From the NCBI GenBank assembly GCA_943787785.1, contig CALSNT010000009.1, forward strand, positions 310,001-374,000: a stretch of DNA of 64,000 bases, read 5' to 3'. Positions 16,817 to 26,384 of this stretch are shown here, in pieces. This stretch comes from an uncultured Paracoccaceae bacterium (lineage in GTDB: Bacteria > Pseudomonadota > Alphaproteobacteria > Rhodobacterales > Rhodobacteraceae). Numbering within the stretch: the stretch's first letter is position 1; each line of letters opens with the position of its first letter. The position numbers and the translations under genes were made by a program. A model generated the notes under the pieces. The model did not search any database, was not told the origin of the DNA, and worked only from the letters and a program-made list of their open reading frames with translations.

Positions 16817-17663
16817 ACGGGTCGAGATTTTCGAGGTTGGCCCGCGAGACGGGCTGCAGAACGAGCCTCGTGCAATTCCTTACACCGACAAGATCGCGCT
16901 GATCGACATCCTGTCTCGCGCCGGGTTTCAGCGGATTGAGGTGGCCAGTTTCGTCTCTCCGAAACGCGTTCCGCAAATGGCAGATGGCGAGGAGGTGCTG
17001 TTGGGGATCGAGCGCTATCCGCAGGTATCCTATGCCGCTTTGGTGCCGAACCTGACCGGGCTGGACCGGGCGCGCACCGCAAAGGTGGATGAAATTGCGG
17101 TCTTCGCCAGCGCCAGTAACGGATTCAGTCAAGCGAACCTTGGATGTTCGATTTGGGAAAGTCTGGAGCGATATAGGTCAGTCATCGACATGGCAAGGGT
17201 CGATAATATACCAGTGCGCGGCTACGTGTCCTGCGTCACCGATTGCCCGTATGACGGCCCTACACCCCCCGATATGGTTGGGTTGGTGGCAACGTCACTC
17301 AGCGAAATGGGCTGCTACGAAGTTTCTCTGGGGGACACCATCGGCAAAGGGCGCCCCGCAACGATCAGTGCGATGCTGGTAGAGGTATTGCGCGGTGTGC
17401 CTGCGGAACGCCTGGCCGGGCATTTTCATGACACCTGCGGGCGGGCGCAGGAGAATGTGCGGATTGCGCTGGCACATGGTGTGCGCGTGTTCGATGCTGC
17501 CGTGGGGGGGCTTGGTGGCTGCCCGTTTGCGCCCGGTGCGCCAGGAAATGTCGCCACCGAAACGCTGAACGCCCGGCTGGTCGAGATGGGATTCGAGACC
17601 CGGCTGCGCCCGGATGTGCTTGAAGAGGCAGCAGAATTTGCCAGAGGATTGCGCGATGGCTGA
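16809..17663 (+). CDS. mvaB: Hydroxymethylglutaryl-CoA lyase
   Basis: A 284-residue TIM-barrel lyase that splits 3-hydroxy-3-methylglutaryl-CoA to acetoacetate and acetyl-CoA, the last step of leucine catabolism. Seen: the N-terminal catalytic motif VGPRDGLQNEP (residues 10-20), the metal-binding AGHFHDTCGRA near 202 and the signature loop GGLGGCPFAPGAPGNVATE near 234 with the catalytic cysteine. It overlaps genes on both sides by 8 bp. Length and motifs match the family, so the call is firm. Confidence 0.95.
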   Translation: MAERVEIFEVGPRDGLQNEPRAIPYTDKIALIDILSRAGFQRIEVASFVSPKRVPQMADGEEVLLGIERYPQVSYAALVPNLTGLDRARTAKVDEIAVFASASNGFSQANLGCSIWESLERYRSVIDMARVDNIPVRGYVSCVTDCPYDGPTPPDMVGLVATSLSEMGCYEVSLGDTIGKGRPATISAMLVEVLRGVPAERLAGHFHDTCGRAQENVRIALAHGVRVFDAAVGGLGGCPFAPGAPGNVATETLNARLVEMGFETRLRPDVLEEAAEFARGLRDG

Positions 17664-18438
17664 CACGATCCGAGTTGCGGTTGACGACCGCGGTGTCGCG
17701 ACTGTGACGCTGACGCGCGCCGAAAAGCACAACGCGATGTCGGCTCAGATGATCAGAGAACTGGCCAGAGCAGCGGCGGCTCTCGCCAAGGATGTTTCGG
17801 TCCGCGTCGTGGTGCTGACCGGCGACGGGCCGACATTCTGCGCGGGTGGTGATCTGGGGTGGATGAAGGATCAGATGGCGGCGGATGCCGAAACCCGACG
17901 TGATAGTGCAACTATTCTCGCCAATATGCTGAGATCGTGGAATGAAATGCCCAAGCCTGTGATCGCGCGGTTGCAGGGAAATGCGTTCGGCGGCGGGCTG
18001 GGGCTGGCCTCGGTCGCGGATGTGGCGATTGCGGTGGATACGGCCGAATTTGGCCTGACTGAGACACGTCTGGGCCTGATCCCGGGCACCATTGGCCCCT
18101 ATGTTGTCGCGCGCATGGGCGAGGCGATGGCACGTCGCGTGTTTTTCTCGTCCCGCCGGTTCGATGCGGCGGAGGCGGTGACGCTGGGGCTGATCGCCCG
18201 TGCAGTGCCCGTGACCGATCTGGATGCAGCGGTCGAGGATGACGTCACCCCGTATCTGGCCTGTGCACCCGGTGCGGTTGCAGCGGCCAAGGCGCTGACC
18301 CGCCGCCTGGGTCCAGTGATCGACGATGCGGTGATCGCCGACAGCATCGACGCGCTAATCGCTCAGTGGGAGGGCGATGAGGCGGGCGAGGGGATCGCCG
18401 CGTTCTTTGAAAAGCGCGCGCCGAAGTGGGCGGGTTAA
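17656..18438 (+). CDS. liuC: Enoyl-CoA hydratase family, probable methylglutaconyl-CoA hydratase
   Basis: A 260-residue crotonase-fold protein. Seen: KHNAMSAQMIREL near residue 25, the oxyanion-hole segments FCAGGDLGWM near 61 and GNAFGGGLGLASVADVAIA near 106, and ETRLGLIPGTIGPYV near 135 with the catalytic glutamate. It starts 8 bp inside the HMG-CoA lyase gene. In the liu pathway this enzyme hydrates 3-methylglutaconyl-CoA to HMG-CoA, between MCC and HMG-CoA lyase, which fits its position. Substrate is inferred from the operon; it is the last gene before a 255-bp gap. Confidence 0.88.
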   Translation: MADTIRVAVDDRGVATVTLTRAEKHNAMSAQMIRELARAAAALAKDVSVRVVVLTGDGPTFCAGGDLGWMKDQMAADAETRRDSATILANMLRSWNEMPKPVIARLQGNAFGGGLGLASVADVAIAVDTAEFGLTETRLGLIPGTIGPYVVARMGEAMARRVFFSSRRFDAAEAVTLGLIARAVPVTDLDAAVEDDVTPYLACAPGAVAAAKALTRRLGPVIDDAVIADSIDALIAQWEGDEAGEGIAAFFEKRAPKWAG

Positions 18439-18471
18439 GACGGTTTTGGTCTGATCGGGATTTACGTCATC

Positions 18472-18505
18472 GCCCGGCGCCTTTCAGGCTTGATTCCGGG
18501 CGAAG
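18472..18505 (+). repeat. Dispersed intergenic element, copy A
   Basis: About 34 bp, 34 bases after the liuC stop, with the core TTTCAGGCTTGATTCCGGGC at 18482-18501. Its flanks CGCCCGG and CCGGGCG (18471-18477 and 18496-18502) can pair as a 7-bp stem around the core. A closely matching copy in the same relation to a gene end lies at 44248-44283, and partial copies at 26688-26706 and 29046-29063. The rest of the 18439-18693 gap shows no gene. Confidence 0.6.
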
Positions 18506-18693
18506 GGCCGCGTGATGCAAGTTTCCCGCTGGGCCGCCCACGCATCCGCATCAACTGGTCCGGTTCCGGCGCAAAAACAACCTGTCCTGCAAGTCGATAC
18601 CGTTCGGACGGCGCGACGGGCCCTGCCAACTCCGGTTGACCCCCCAACGCCCCGGCCCTAGAACCCGAACAACAGCCTTTCGGAGTACCGGTC

Positions 18694-19059
18694 TTGGACG
18701 ACATTGTACGCGACTATCTACCGATCCTGATCTTTCTCAGCCTCGCCATCGGTCTTGGCATCGTGCTGATTCTCGCCGCCGTGATCGTCGCCGTCCGCAA
18801 CCCGGACCCGGAGAAAGTGTCCGCCTACGAATGCGGGTTCAACGCTTTTGACGATGCGCGGATGAAATTCGATGTGCGCTTCTACCTCGTCTCGATCCTG
18901 TTCATCATTTTCGATCTTGAGATTGCAATGCTGTTCCCCTGGGCGGTCAGCTTCCAATACCTCGGCGATACCGGATTCTGGTCGATGATGGTGTTCCTGG
19001 GCGTGTTGACCATTGGCTTTGCCTATGAATGGAAGAAAGGTGCGCTGGAATGGGAGTAG
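18694..19059 (+). CDS. nuoA: NADH-quinone oxidoreductase subunit A
   Basis: A 121-residue membrane subunit of complex I with three transmembrane helices. The conserved [37 protein letters not shown] region (given by its key residues: Cys in YECG, the R-F-Y-L-V and F-D-L-E motifs) spans residues 43-80. It contributes to the loop near the quinone site. The start is a TTG at 18694 preceded by GGAG; no ATG fits the family N-terminus. It is the first gene of the nuo operon; nuoB follows after 8 bp. Confidence 0.94.
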   Translation: MDDIVRDYLPILIFLSLAIGLGIVLILAAVIVAVRNPDPEKVSAYECGFNAFDDARMKFDVRFYLVSILFIIFDLEIAMLFPWAVSFQYLGDTGFWSMMVFLGVLTIGFAYEWKKGALEWE

Positions 19060-19067
19060 GTGACGAA

Positions 19068-19649
19068 ATGAGCCGCACCACGGCGACGCTGGACGATATG
19101 CAGACGTCTCGCGGCGCACCGGGTTACGGTGGCGTCGCCACTGCCGGTCCGGACCCAGAGGTCGCGACGCAAGCCCTGAATCGAGAGCTTCAGGATCAGG
19201 GGTTCCTCGTGACCTCAAGCGCCGATCTGATTAACTGGGCGCGCACCGGATCTCTTCACTGGATGACCTTCGGGCTGGCGTGTTGCGCGGTCGAGATGAT
19301 GCATGTCGCCATGCCGCGCTATGACGTCGAGCGCTTCGGGTTTGCGCCCCGCGCCAGTCCGCGCCAATCGGATGTGATGATCGTGGCCGGCACGCTGACT
19401 AACAAGATGGCCCCGGCGCTGCGCAAGGTCTACGATCAGATGCCCGAGCCTCGGTACGTGATCTCGATGGGCTCCTGCGCCAATGGCGGCGGCTATTACC
19501 ACTACAGCTATTCCGTGGTGAGGGGCTGCGACCGGATCGTGCCGGTGGACATCTACGTCCCCGGCTGCCCGCCTACGGCTGAGGCGCTGTTGTACGGGAT
19601 TCTGCAATTGCAGCGGAAGATCCGGCGGACCGGGACGATTGTGCGCTAA
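19068..19649 (+). CDS. nuoB: NADH-quinone oxidoreductase subunit B
   Basis: A 193-residue peripheral subunit carrying the N2 [4Fe-4S] cluster, the last electron carrier before quinone. Ligand motifs are [11 protein letters not shown] (tandem Cys, near residue 75), [19 protein letters not shown] (near 138) and [12 protein letters not shown] (near 168). The ATG at 19068 has GGAG about 10 bases before it; an alternative ATG at 19050 overlaps nuoA. It would add six residues with no family support. Confidence 0.95.
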   Translation: MSRTTATLDDMQTSRGAPGYGGVATAGPDPEVATQALNRELQDQGFLVTSSADLINWARTGSLHWMTFGLACCAVEMMHVAMPRYDVERFGFAPRASPRQSDVMIVAGTLTNKMAPALRKVYDQMPEPRYVISMGSCANGGGYYHYSYSVVRGCDRIVPVDIYVPGCPPTAEALLYGILQLQRKIRRTGTIVR

Positions 19650-19670
19650 GCGCGCTGTGGAGAGTTTGAG

Positions 19671-20273
19671 ATGACCGAAGCCCTGCGCGACCTTGCCGCC
19701 CATATCGAAGCCAAACGCACCGATTGCGTCATCAGCTGGGACGTGGCGTTTGATGAGCTGACGATGGATGTCAGCCCATCGTCGCTGGTTTCGTTTGTCG
19801 AGTTTCTCAAATCGAACAGCAACTGCCGGTTCTCGACCCTGGTCGACATCACCGCCGTCGATCATCCGGCGCGTGAGGCGCGGTTTGACGTCGTTTATCA
19901 CTTCCTGTCGATGTACCAGAACCAGCGCATCCGCCTTCGGGTCGCCGCGCGGGACGGCGAGATGTTACCCTCATTGGTCGATGTGCACCCCAGTGCCAAT
20001 TGGTTTGAGCGTGAGGTCTTCGACATGTTCGGCCTCATGTTCTCGGGCCATCCCGATCTGCGCCGTTTGCTGACGGATTACGGGTTTCGCGGCCATCCGC
20101 TCCGGAAGGATTTCCCGACGACGGGCTATACCGAGGTCCGCTATGACGAGGCCGAAAAGCGCGTCGTCTATGAACCCGTTAGTCTGGTCCAGGAATACCG
20201 CCAGTTTGATTTCATGTCGCCGTGGGAGGGTGCAGAGTACATCCTGCCGGGGGACGAGAAGGACAGCGCTTAA
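19671..20273 (+). CDS. nuoC: NADH-quinone oxidoreductase subunit C
   Basis: A 200-residue, 30-kDa-type peripheral subunit that packs against NuoD at the quinone end of complex I. The family signature [28 protein letters not shown]... is present (E-R-E-x-x-D-M-F-G near residue 113, then F[10 protein letters not shown] near 140) and the C-terminus has the usual YRQFDF and SPWEG. NuoC and NuoD are separate, as in Paracoccus, not fused as in E. coli. A sulfotransferase gene follows 9 bp later instead of nuoD. Confidence 0.94.
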   Translation: MTEALRDLAAHIEAKRTDCVISWDVAFDELTMDVSPSSLVSFVEFLKSNSNCRFSTLVDITAVDHPAREARFDVVYHFLSMYQNQRIRLRVAARDGEMLPSLVDVHPSANWFEREVFDMFGLMFSGHPDLRRLLTDYGFRGHPLRKDFPTTGYTEVRYDEAEKRVVYEPVSLVQEYRQFDFMSPWEGAEYILPGDEKDSA

Positions 20274-20282
20274 GCGCCGCGC

Positions 20283-21092
20283 GTGGTTCCACGCACCCTC
20301 GCTTTCGTCATCGGTGCGCAGCGCAGCGGTACGACCTGGCTGCATGACTATCTGAAAAATCACCCGGAGGTTTCGACCGGGCTGGCGAAAGAGGGCAACT
20401 ATTTTGCCCATCTGTACCGCGGCGTCGATGATCCCCGGTACGATGCGGCGGGATCGTCCCGGCGGGCTTTTCCGCTTCCGCGCCGGGTCCGGGCCGCGAA
20501 GTCGGTTCTGGTTGCGGGTGGACATCCCCGCGTGCGGGCCCTGAGGGCTGCAGCCCTGCGCGGTGATTTCGTCGGGTTTTTCGGAACGGGCGCGCATGCG
20601 CCGGTGCTGGCCGATGTTTCGTCCTATTACTCGCTGCTGGATGCCGAGGCGTATCGGGCGATGGCCGCAGCGCACCCGGAAACGCGGTTTATCCTGCTGT
20701 TGCGCGACCCCGTCGCGCGGGCGTGGTCGGATGTGAACTGGCGGGCCGGTGGCGATGCATCAGCAGCGGCGGAGCGGGCGCTGGACGAGGGCGGCATCCC
20801 GGCCCGGTCGGACTACGGGCGGATGCTGGACGTATTGGATGCGGCGGTGCCGGACGAGCGCAAGCTTGTCCTGTTTCACGAGCATCTGTTCACTGACACA
20901 GCAATGGCGCGTCTAACGGATTTTCTGGGCATAACGTTCTGCGCCGGGGACTACGGGCGGGCGGTGAATACAGGGGGCGCAGGTGATGCACCAGAGGCCT
21001 GGGCGGCGCAGATGCGCAGTAATTTGGCCCCTGTCTATGATGTGGTGCGGGCACGTTTCGGGGACAGGGTGCCGAGCGTGTGGCGCGATTGA
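20283..21092 (+). CDS. Sulfotransferase domain protein inserted between nuoC and nuoD
   Basis: A 269-residue PAPS-dependent sulfotransferase-fold protein. The 5'-phosphosulfate loop is GAQRSGTTWLHDYL (residues 11-24), and the 3'-phosphate region is RFILLLRDPVARAWSDVNW near residue 138. It begins with GTG 9 bp after nuoC, without a clear ribosome-binding site. Sulfotransferases move sulfate to hydroxyls or amines of carbohydrates, lipids or small molecules; the acceptor is unknown. It has no known role in complex I, and the following 245 bp to nuoD contain no convincing gene, so it looks like an insertion into the operon. Confidence 0.87.
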   Translation: MVPRTLAFVIGAQRSGTTWLHDYLKNHPEVSTGLAKEGNYFAHLYRGVDDPRYDAAGSSRRAFPLPRRVRAAKSVLVAGGHPRVRALRAAALRGDFVGFFGTGAHAPVLADVSSYYSLLDAEAYRAMAAAHPETRFILLLRDPVARAWSDVNWRAGGDASAAAERALDEGGIPARSDYGRMLDVLDAAVPDERKLVLFHEHLFTDTAMARLTDFLGITFCAGDYGRAVNTGGAGDAPEAWAAQMRSNLAPVYDVVRARFGDRVPSVWRD

Positions 21093-21337
21093 GTGGCTGG
21101 TCAGTGGTCGGGATGGACCTGCGCCATTGGGTTGAGGTGCTCACGCTCCTTCCACCCGGCTTGCGTTCGGCTGCATTGGAAGGAAACCACAACAGCGAAC
21201 CCAACGCTCGGATCAAAATTATCCATTCCAATCACCGACCCTATGGCATTGCGTCCTCGGAGTCTGATACACGGGGGCCATGATGGTGAAGGCCCTTGCG
21301 GTCGGCGCCTTTGCAGGATGCGATAAAGGTTGCAGGC

Positions 21338-22549
21338 ATGATGGACGGCAATTTCGAAGACGCGCTGACCGGCGAACAGAAAATCCGCAACTTTAACATC
21401 AACTTTGGTCCGCAACACCCTGCAGCACATGGAGTTTTGCGCCTAGTTCTTGAACTTGACGGAGAGATCGTCGAGCGCTGTGATCCCCACATCGGACTGC
21501 TGCATCGTGGCACCGAGAAGCTGATGGAATCACGGACCTATCTGCAGAACCTGCCGTATTTCGACCGGCTGGATTATGTCGCCCCGATGAATCAGGAGCA
21601 CGCCTGGTGTCTGGCGATCGAAAAGCTGACTGGAACGCCGGTGCCGCGCCGCGCCAGCCTGATCCGGGTGCTTTATTCCGAAATCGGTCGTATTCTCAAC
21701 CACTTGCTGAACGTGACGACGCAGGCGATGGACGTCGGCGCGCTGACCCCGCCGCTGTGGGGGTTCGAGGAACGCGAAAAACTGATGGTGTTCTATGAGC
21801 GTGCCTGCGGGGCGCGTTTGCATGCCGCTTATTTCCGCCCCGGCGGTGTGCATCAGGACCTGCCGCCCGCGCTGATCGACGATATCGAGACCTGGGCGAA
21901 TGACTTCCCGCGCGTTTTGGGCGACATCGACGGTTTGCTGACCGAGAACCGGATTTTTAAGCAGCGAAACTGCGATATTGGCGTTGTGACTGAGGAAGAA
22001 ATCCTCGACTGGGGCTTTTCCGGCGTAATGGTGCGCGGCTCGGGCCTGCCTTGGGATTTGCGGCGCTCTCAGCCTTATGAGCTTTATGATGAGTTCGACT
22101 TCCAGATCCCGGTCGGCAAGAACGGCGATTGCTATGATCGCTATCTGTGTCGCATGGCCGAGATGCGGGAAAGCCTGAAGATCATCCACCAAGCAATTGA
22201 AAAACTGCGGGATTGCCCCGGACAGGTGATGACACGTGGGAAGATTTCTCCGCCTGATCGGGGTGAGATGAAGACCTCGATGGAAGCGCTGATCCATCAC
22301 TTCAAGCTATATACCGAAGGCTTCCATGTGCCTGAGGGTGAGGTGTACGCCGCTGTCGAGGCCCCGAAGGGCGAGTTCGGCGTCTATCTGGTGGCGGACG
22401 GTTCCAACAAACCCTATCGCGCAAAAATCCGCGCGCCGGGGTTCCTGCATTTGCAGGCGATGGACCACGTGGTAACTGGGCACCAGCTGGCGGATGTGTC
22501 GGCGATCATCGGAACGATGGATATCGTGTTTGGGGAAGTGGATCGGTAA
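21338..22549 (+). CDS. nuoD: NADH-quinone oxidoreductase subunit D
   Basis: A 403-residue, 49-kDa-type subunit that with NuoB forms the quinone-binding pocket. Seen: [22 protein letters not shown] near residue 19 (the quinone-site histidines), [10 protein letters not shown] near 57, [16 protein letters not shown], a central [18 protein letters not shown] and the C-terminal [15 protein letters not shown]-type end. The frame is open upstream, but ATG 21338 (followed by ATG 21341) gives the normal N-terminus. The 245-bp gap before it holds a short open frame from 21280 that begins like a lipoprotein signal but runs into nuoD; it is not called. Confidence 0.95.
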   Translation: MMDGNFEDALTGEQKIRNFNINFGPQHPAAHGVLRLVLELDGEIVERCDPHIGLLHRGTEKLMESRTYLQNLPYFDRLDYVAPMNQEHAWCLAIEKLTGTPVPRRASLIRVLYSEIGRILNHLLNVTTQAMDVGALTPPLWGFEEREKLMVFYERACGARLHAAYFRPGGVHQDLPPALIDDIETWANDFPRVLGDIDGLLTENRIFKQRNCDIGVVTEEEILDWGFSGVMVRGSGLPWDLRRSQPYELYDEFDFQIPVGKNGDCYDRYLCRMAEMRESLKIIHQAIEKLRDCPGQVMTRGKISPPDRGEMKTSMEALIHHFKLYTEGFHVPEGEVYAAVEAPKGEFGVYLVADGSNKPYRAKIRAPGFLHLQAMDHVVTGHQLADVSAIIGTMDIVFGEVDR

Positions 22550-22563
22550 GCGAGCTCGCTGAG

Positions 22564-22917
22564 ATGCTTCTCCTCGTCACCCTTTGCGGGATCGTCACGG
22601 TCCTGATCCTCGGCTATATGGCCTTCCTGTTTTGGCGTGATCCTCAGGACGGGCTGGCCCAGACCACGCATCGGGTCGAATTGCTGCCGCAGGTCATGGC
22701 GGATCGCTACACCGCCTTCGCGGTGCTCGCCGTTGTCCTCACGCTCTACGGTGACCTCTGGCTGATGGCCGCCTTGTTCGCAGTCTGCGCCTTCATGGGG
22801 TTTGCCGACGGGCTGATCTACAAGCGGGCCGGGGTGGCGCATATGAAACACACGGCCTCGGGCATTTTGTCTGCCGGGGCTTTGGGGGTCACACTGCTCG
22901 CGATTGCGCTGAGCTGA
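22564..22917 (+). CDS. Small membrane protein between nuoD and nuoE
   Basis: A 117-residue protein I do not recognise. Hydrophobic segments at about residues 2-24, 47-73 and 95-116 predict three transmembrane helices, with a polar loop [26 protein letters not shown] (charged residues between the first two helices) between them. It begins 14 bp after nuoD and is followed by an 80-bp gap to nuoE. Its position suggests co-expression with complex I, but nothing shows that it is a subunit. Confidence 0.65.
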   Translation: MLLLVTLCGIVTVLILGYMAFLFWRDPQDGLAQTTHRVELLPQVMADRYTAFAVLAVVLTLYGDLWLMAALFAVCAFMGFADGLIYKRAGVAHMKHTASGILSAGALGVTLLAIALS

Positions 22918-22996
22918 CGCCTTCGAGACGTTGACACCGCCGCCGCTAGGGGCGACACGGATTATCAACAAAAAGACACGCTTTCGGAGCCTGCCC

Positions 22997-24163
22997 ATGC
23001 TGCGCCGCCTTGCTGCCACCCAACCCGATGATTTTGCCTTCACGCCCGCCAATCAGAAATGGGCCGAGGCGCAGATCACCAAGTTTCCCGAAGGCCGTCA
23101 GGCCAGCGCGATCATCCCACTGCTCTGGCGCGCGCAGGAACAGGAAGGCTGGTTGAGTCGCCCGGCGATCGAGCATATTTCCGAGATGCTGGGGTTGGCC
23201 CATATCCGGGGACTGGAAGTCGCAACCTTTTACTTCATGTTTCAACTGCAACCCGTTGGCTCTGTTTCAAATATTCAGATTTGCGGCACGACGTCCTGCA
23301 TGATCTGCGGGGCGGAAGATCTGGTCTCGGTATGTCAGGCCAAAATCGCCGCAAAGCCGCATACACTGTCGGCGGACGGCAAGTTCTCATGGGAAGAAGT
23401 TGAATGTCTGGGGGCCTGTGCAAATGCTCCGATGGCGCAGATCGGCAAGGACTACTATGAGGATCTGACCGCCGAGCGGTTGGGTGAGATCATCGATGAA
23501 CTGGCCGCTGGAAAGGTGCCGGTGCCGGGGCCGCAGAATGGGCGCTATGCGGCGGAACCACTGGCCGGGCTGACCAGCCTCAAGGATCACGCGGTTGGGC
23601 GGGCGCAATACAATGCCTCGGTCCAGCGAGCGGTTGATCTGGGCGAAACGGTCAAGCGGATTGATGGCACTGAAGAGCTGTTCCGTGCGCCGTGGCAGGG
23701 CGGTGCAGCACAAGAAATCCCAAGGAAATCCGCCGAGGAACGTGGAGAAGGCGTTACACGGGCGGAAGCGGAACCGTTGGAAACGGCGCGACCGGCTGAG
23801 GGTAGTGTTGCGCCTGCGCCGAAAACGACCCCGGCCCCCAGACCAACTCCGACGCCAGAAGTGACCCCGGGATCCGGGACTGCTTCGCCGGGCAGCAAGC
23901 CGCAAATGCTGACCGAGGCGCGTGGTGGTGCGGCGGATGATTTGAAAAAAATCAAGGGTGTGGGGCCGAAACTTGAAGCGTTGCTTCACCGACTTGGTGT
24001 CTTCCATTTCGATCAGGTTGCCGGTTGGTCGGACGGTGAGATTGCCTGGGTCGACGACAACCTTGAAGGCTTCAAGGGTCGCGTGGTGCGCGACAATTGG
24101 GTCTCACAAGCGAAAATCCTTGCCGATGGTCGCGAGACAGACTTCTCGGCCCGCGCTAAATAG
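22997..24163 (+). CDS. nuoE: NADH-quinone oxidoreductase subunit E with C-terminal helix-hairpin-helix extension
   Basis: A 388-residue protein, far longer than the roughly 160-170-residue E. coli NuoE. Residues 1-180 are the thioredoxin-like 24-kDa subunit with the N1a [2Fe-2S] ligands in [10 protein letters not shown] (near 96) and [10 protein letters not shown] (near 137). Residues 180-300 form a linker ending in Pro/Thr-rich repeats. Residues 310-380 form a helix-hairpin-helix-type domain ([21 protein letters not shown], then WVDDNLEGF). That domain recurs in the next gene. The ATG at 22997 has GGAG 8 bases upstream. NuoE is a small N-module subunit next to NuoF. Confidence 0.93.
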   Translation: MLRRLAATQPDDFAFTPANQKWAEAQITKFPEGRQASAIIPLLWRAQEQEGWLSRPAIEHISEMLGLAHIRGLEVATFYFMFQLQPVGSVSNIQICGTTSCMICGAEDLVSVCQAKIAAKPHTLSADGKFSWEEVECLGACANAPMAQIGKDYYEDLTAERLGEIIDELAAGKVPVPGPQNGRYAAEPLAGLTSLKDHAVGRAQYNASVQRAVDLGETVKRIDGTEELFRAPWQGGAAQEIPRKSAEERGEGVTRAEAEPLETARPAEGSVAPAPKTTPAPRPTPTPEVTPGSGTASPGSKPQMLTEARGGAADDLKKIKGVGPKLEALLHRLGVFHFDQVAGWSDGEIAWVDDNLEGFKGRVVRDNWVSQAKILADGRETDFSARAK

Positions 24164-24221
24164 GGGTGTAGGTACATGACCGAGGCGTTCATCTGCGGGA
24201 CGCCCAACAGGGAGAGATTGG

Positions 24222-24851
24222 ATGATTGACATGGAAGATGAGAATACCCGGAGGCTGGTATTTCCAGTGGGCGTTGGTGTCGTTGTGTTTTTGCTGCTTT
24301 GGTGGCTGACCGGATTTGGCTTCTGGGGCGCTTTGGCAATTGGTGCGCTGGTCGCGTTGCTGATCATTGCGTATCAGCGTTTCAGTGCTGCGGATAACGG
24401 CATGTCGTCCGGGGCTGGCGATGACCAGCCGGCAACGCCGCCGTCAGCCGCGCCCCCAAACAGTGCGGCGCCCAAACCGGCGGAACCGGCCCAGCCGGCT
24501 GCGGCGCCTGCGCCGCCGCCCAAGCCAGCGGCCCCGGCACCCGAGCCCAAGCCGATGCCCGAACCGACGCCTGCACCGACGCCGTCTCCGGCTGCGGCGT
24601 CATCTGGCGATGCAGACCGCCCTGCTGTCCTGAGCGAAGCGCGTGCCGGTGGTGCCGATGATCTGACCAAGATCAAGGGTGTCGGTCCGAAGATGAACGC
24701 GATGCTGAATGGCATGGGCTTCTACCACTTCGATCAGATCGCCGCCTGGACCGACAAAGAGGTCGCCTGGGTTGATGACAACCTCGAAGGGTTCAATGGC
24801 CGTATCGTTCGCGACAAATGGGTCGAACAGGCCCGCGATCTGGCCAAATAA
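24222..24851 (+). CDS. Membrane-anchored helix-hairpin-helix protein, paralogue of the NuoE C-terminal domain
   Basis: A 209-residue protein. Residues 10-48 form two close hydrophobic segments; residues 60-130 are a long Pro/Ala-rich linker; residues 135-209 are a domain with about 49 of 72 residues identical to the end of NuoE ([42 protein letters not shown] by key residues). GGAGAG precedes the ATG at 24222. The shared domain has the GVGPK hairpin typical of helix-hairpin-helix folds, often DNA-binding, but here tied to complex I genes. The domain duplicated either from or into nuoE; a scaffolding or assembly role is a guess. Confidence 0.75.
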   Translation: MIDMEDENTRRLVFPVGVGVVVFLLLWWLTGFGFWGALAIGALVALLIIAYQRFSAADNGMSSGAGDDQPATPPSAAPPNSAAPKPAEPAQPAAAPAPPPKPAAPAPEPKPMPEPTPAPTPSPAAASSGDADRPAVLSEARAGGADDLTKIKGVGPKMNAMLNGMGFYHFDQIAAWTDKEVAWVDDNLEGFNGRIVRDKWVEQARDLAK

Positions 24852-24854
24852 GTC

Positions 24855-25076
24855 TTGCCCGATGATCGCCAGCTTGCGACAGCGCGACGCGCGCGGACGG
24901 TAAGTCTGGTGATTGCCGGGACCATGCTGATATGGCTTGCGGCGCAATGGATTGGTCCGGCGATGGGTTTGCCGGGCCGCTTCGCTTTTCTGATCGACCT
25001 GGCAGCGCTTGCAACGTTTATCTGGGCGATGATCAACACCTATTGGATCTGGCGGGAACGTCAGAAAGACAGCTGA
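24855..25076 (+). CDS. DUF5337-like small membrane protein
   Basis: A 73-residue protein with two transmembrane segments (about residues 17-37 and 44-62) and a basic C-terminus (IWRERQKDS). It matches my recollection of the DUF5337 family, small proteins found next to nuo genes in Rhodobacteraceae. The apparent start is a TTG at 24855, only 3 bp after the previous stop and without a clear ribosome-binding site, so translation may be coupled. nuoF starts 12 bp downstream. Function unknown. Confidence 0.65.
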   Translation: MPDDRQLATARRARTVSLVIAGTMLIWLAAQWIGPAMGLPGRFAFLIDLAALATFIWAMINTYWIWRERQKDS

Positions 25077-25088
25077 AAGTAGACGGCA

Positions 25089-26384
25089 ATGCTTGACGAT
25101 AAAGACCGCATCTTCACCAACATTTACGGGATGCACGACCGGACCCTGGCGGGCGCGAAGGCGCGCGGCCATTGGGATGGCACCGCCGGGATCATCAAGA
25201 AGGGTCGCGACTGGATTGTTGAGCAGATGAAAGCCTCGGGCCTGCGCGGTCGCGGCGGGGCGGGGTTTCCGACGGGTCTGAAGTGGTCGTTCATGCCCAA
25301 GGAAAGCGACGGTCGCCCGGCCTATCTGGTAGTGAACGCCGATGAGTCCGAACCCGGCACCTGTAAAGACCGCGAGATCATGCGCCATGACCCGCACACG
25401 CTGGTCGAAGGCTGCCTGATTGCCAGCTTCGCGATGAACTCTAACGCCTGCTACATCTACATTCGTGGCGAGTATATCCGTGAGAAGGAGGCCTTGCAGG
25501 CCGCCATTGATGAGGCTTACGACGCTGGCCTTGTCGGGAAGAACGCCTGCGGATCGGGCTGGGATTTCGACATCTATCTGACCCACGGTGCTGGTGCGTA
25601 TATCTGTGGTGAGGAAACGGCACTTCTGGAAAGCCTTGAGGGCAAGAAGGGGATGCCCCGCATGAAACCTCCGTTCCCTGCGGGCGCGGGTCTGTATGGC
25701 TGCCCGACGACAGTGAACAACGTTGAGTCCATTGCCGTGGTGCCGACGATCCTGCGGCGCGGGCCGGAGTGGTTTGCGGGCTTCGGACGGCCCAACAATG
25801 CGGGCACCAAGCTGTTCGCGATCTCTGGCCATGTGAACAACCCATGTGTCGTCGAAGAAGCGATGAGCATCGGTTTCGAGGAATTGATCGAAAAGCACTG
25901 CGGTGGCATTCGCGGCGGTTGGGAGAACCTGAAAGCGGTGATCCCCGGCGGGTCGTCGGTCCCGTGTATTCGCGGTGAACACATGCGCGAGGCGATCATG
26001 GACTTCGATTACCTGCGCGAGCAGCGCTCGGGTCTGGGGACGGCGGCGGTGATTGTGATGGATCAGAACACCGACATCATCAAAGCGATCTGGCGGCTGG
26101 CGAAGTTCTACAAGCACGAGTCGTGCGGCCAATGCACGCCCTGTCGCGAAGGCACCGGTTGGATGATGCGGGTTATGGACCGGCTGGTCACCGGCGACGC
26201 GGAGGTCGAGGAGATCGACATGCTGCTGGACGTGACCAAACAGGTCGAGGGCCACACGATCTGCGCCCTCGGCGACGCCGCCGCCTGGCCGATCCAGGGC
26301 CTGATCCGCAATTTCCGCGACGAGATCGAGGATCGGATCAAGCACAAGCGGGTTGGCGGGATGAGTGCGGTCGCGGCGGAGTGA
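25089..26384 (+). CDS. nuoF: NADH-quinone oxidoreductase subunit F
   Basis: A 431-residue NADH- and FMN-binding subunit, the electron entry point of complex I. Seen: the nucleotide-binding loop [16 protein letters not shown] near residue 50, FMN/NADH site residues [14 protein letters not shown] near 80, [19 protein letters not shown] near 170, and the N3 [4Fe-4S] ligands [15 protein letters not shown] near 345 with the fourth Cys in [13 protein letters not shown] near 386. Length is standard. Its TGA overlaps the GTG start of a small membrane protein. Confidence 0.96.
   Translation: MLDDKDRIFTNIYGMHDRTLAGAKARGHWDGTAGIIKKGRDWIVEQMKASGLRGRGGAGFPTGLKWSFMPKESDGRPAYLVVNADESEPGTCKDREIMRHDPHTLVEGCLIASFAMNSNACYIYIRGEYIREKEALQAAIDEAYDAGLVGKNACGSGWDFDIYLTHGAGAYICGEETALLESLEGKKGMPRMKPPFPAGAGLYGCPTTVNNVESIAVVPTILRRGPEWFAGFGRPNNAGTKLFAISGHVNNPCVVEEAMSIGFEELIEKHCGGIRGGWENLKAVIPGGSSVPCIRGEHMREAIMDFDYLREQRSGLGTAAVIVMDQNTDIIKAIWRLAKFYKHESCGQCTPCREGTGWMMRVMDRLVTGDAEVEEIDMLLDVTKQVEGHTICALGDAAAWPIQGLIRNFRDEIEDRIKHKRVGGMSAVAAE

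Noticed and set aside
24600-26345. 581-codon minus-strand frame opposite nuoF
   Set aside because: Antisense shadow of nuoF and its neighbours; no family signature and no start signal.
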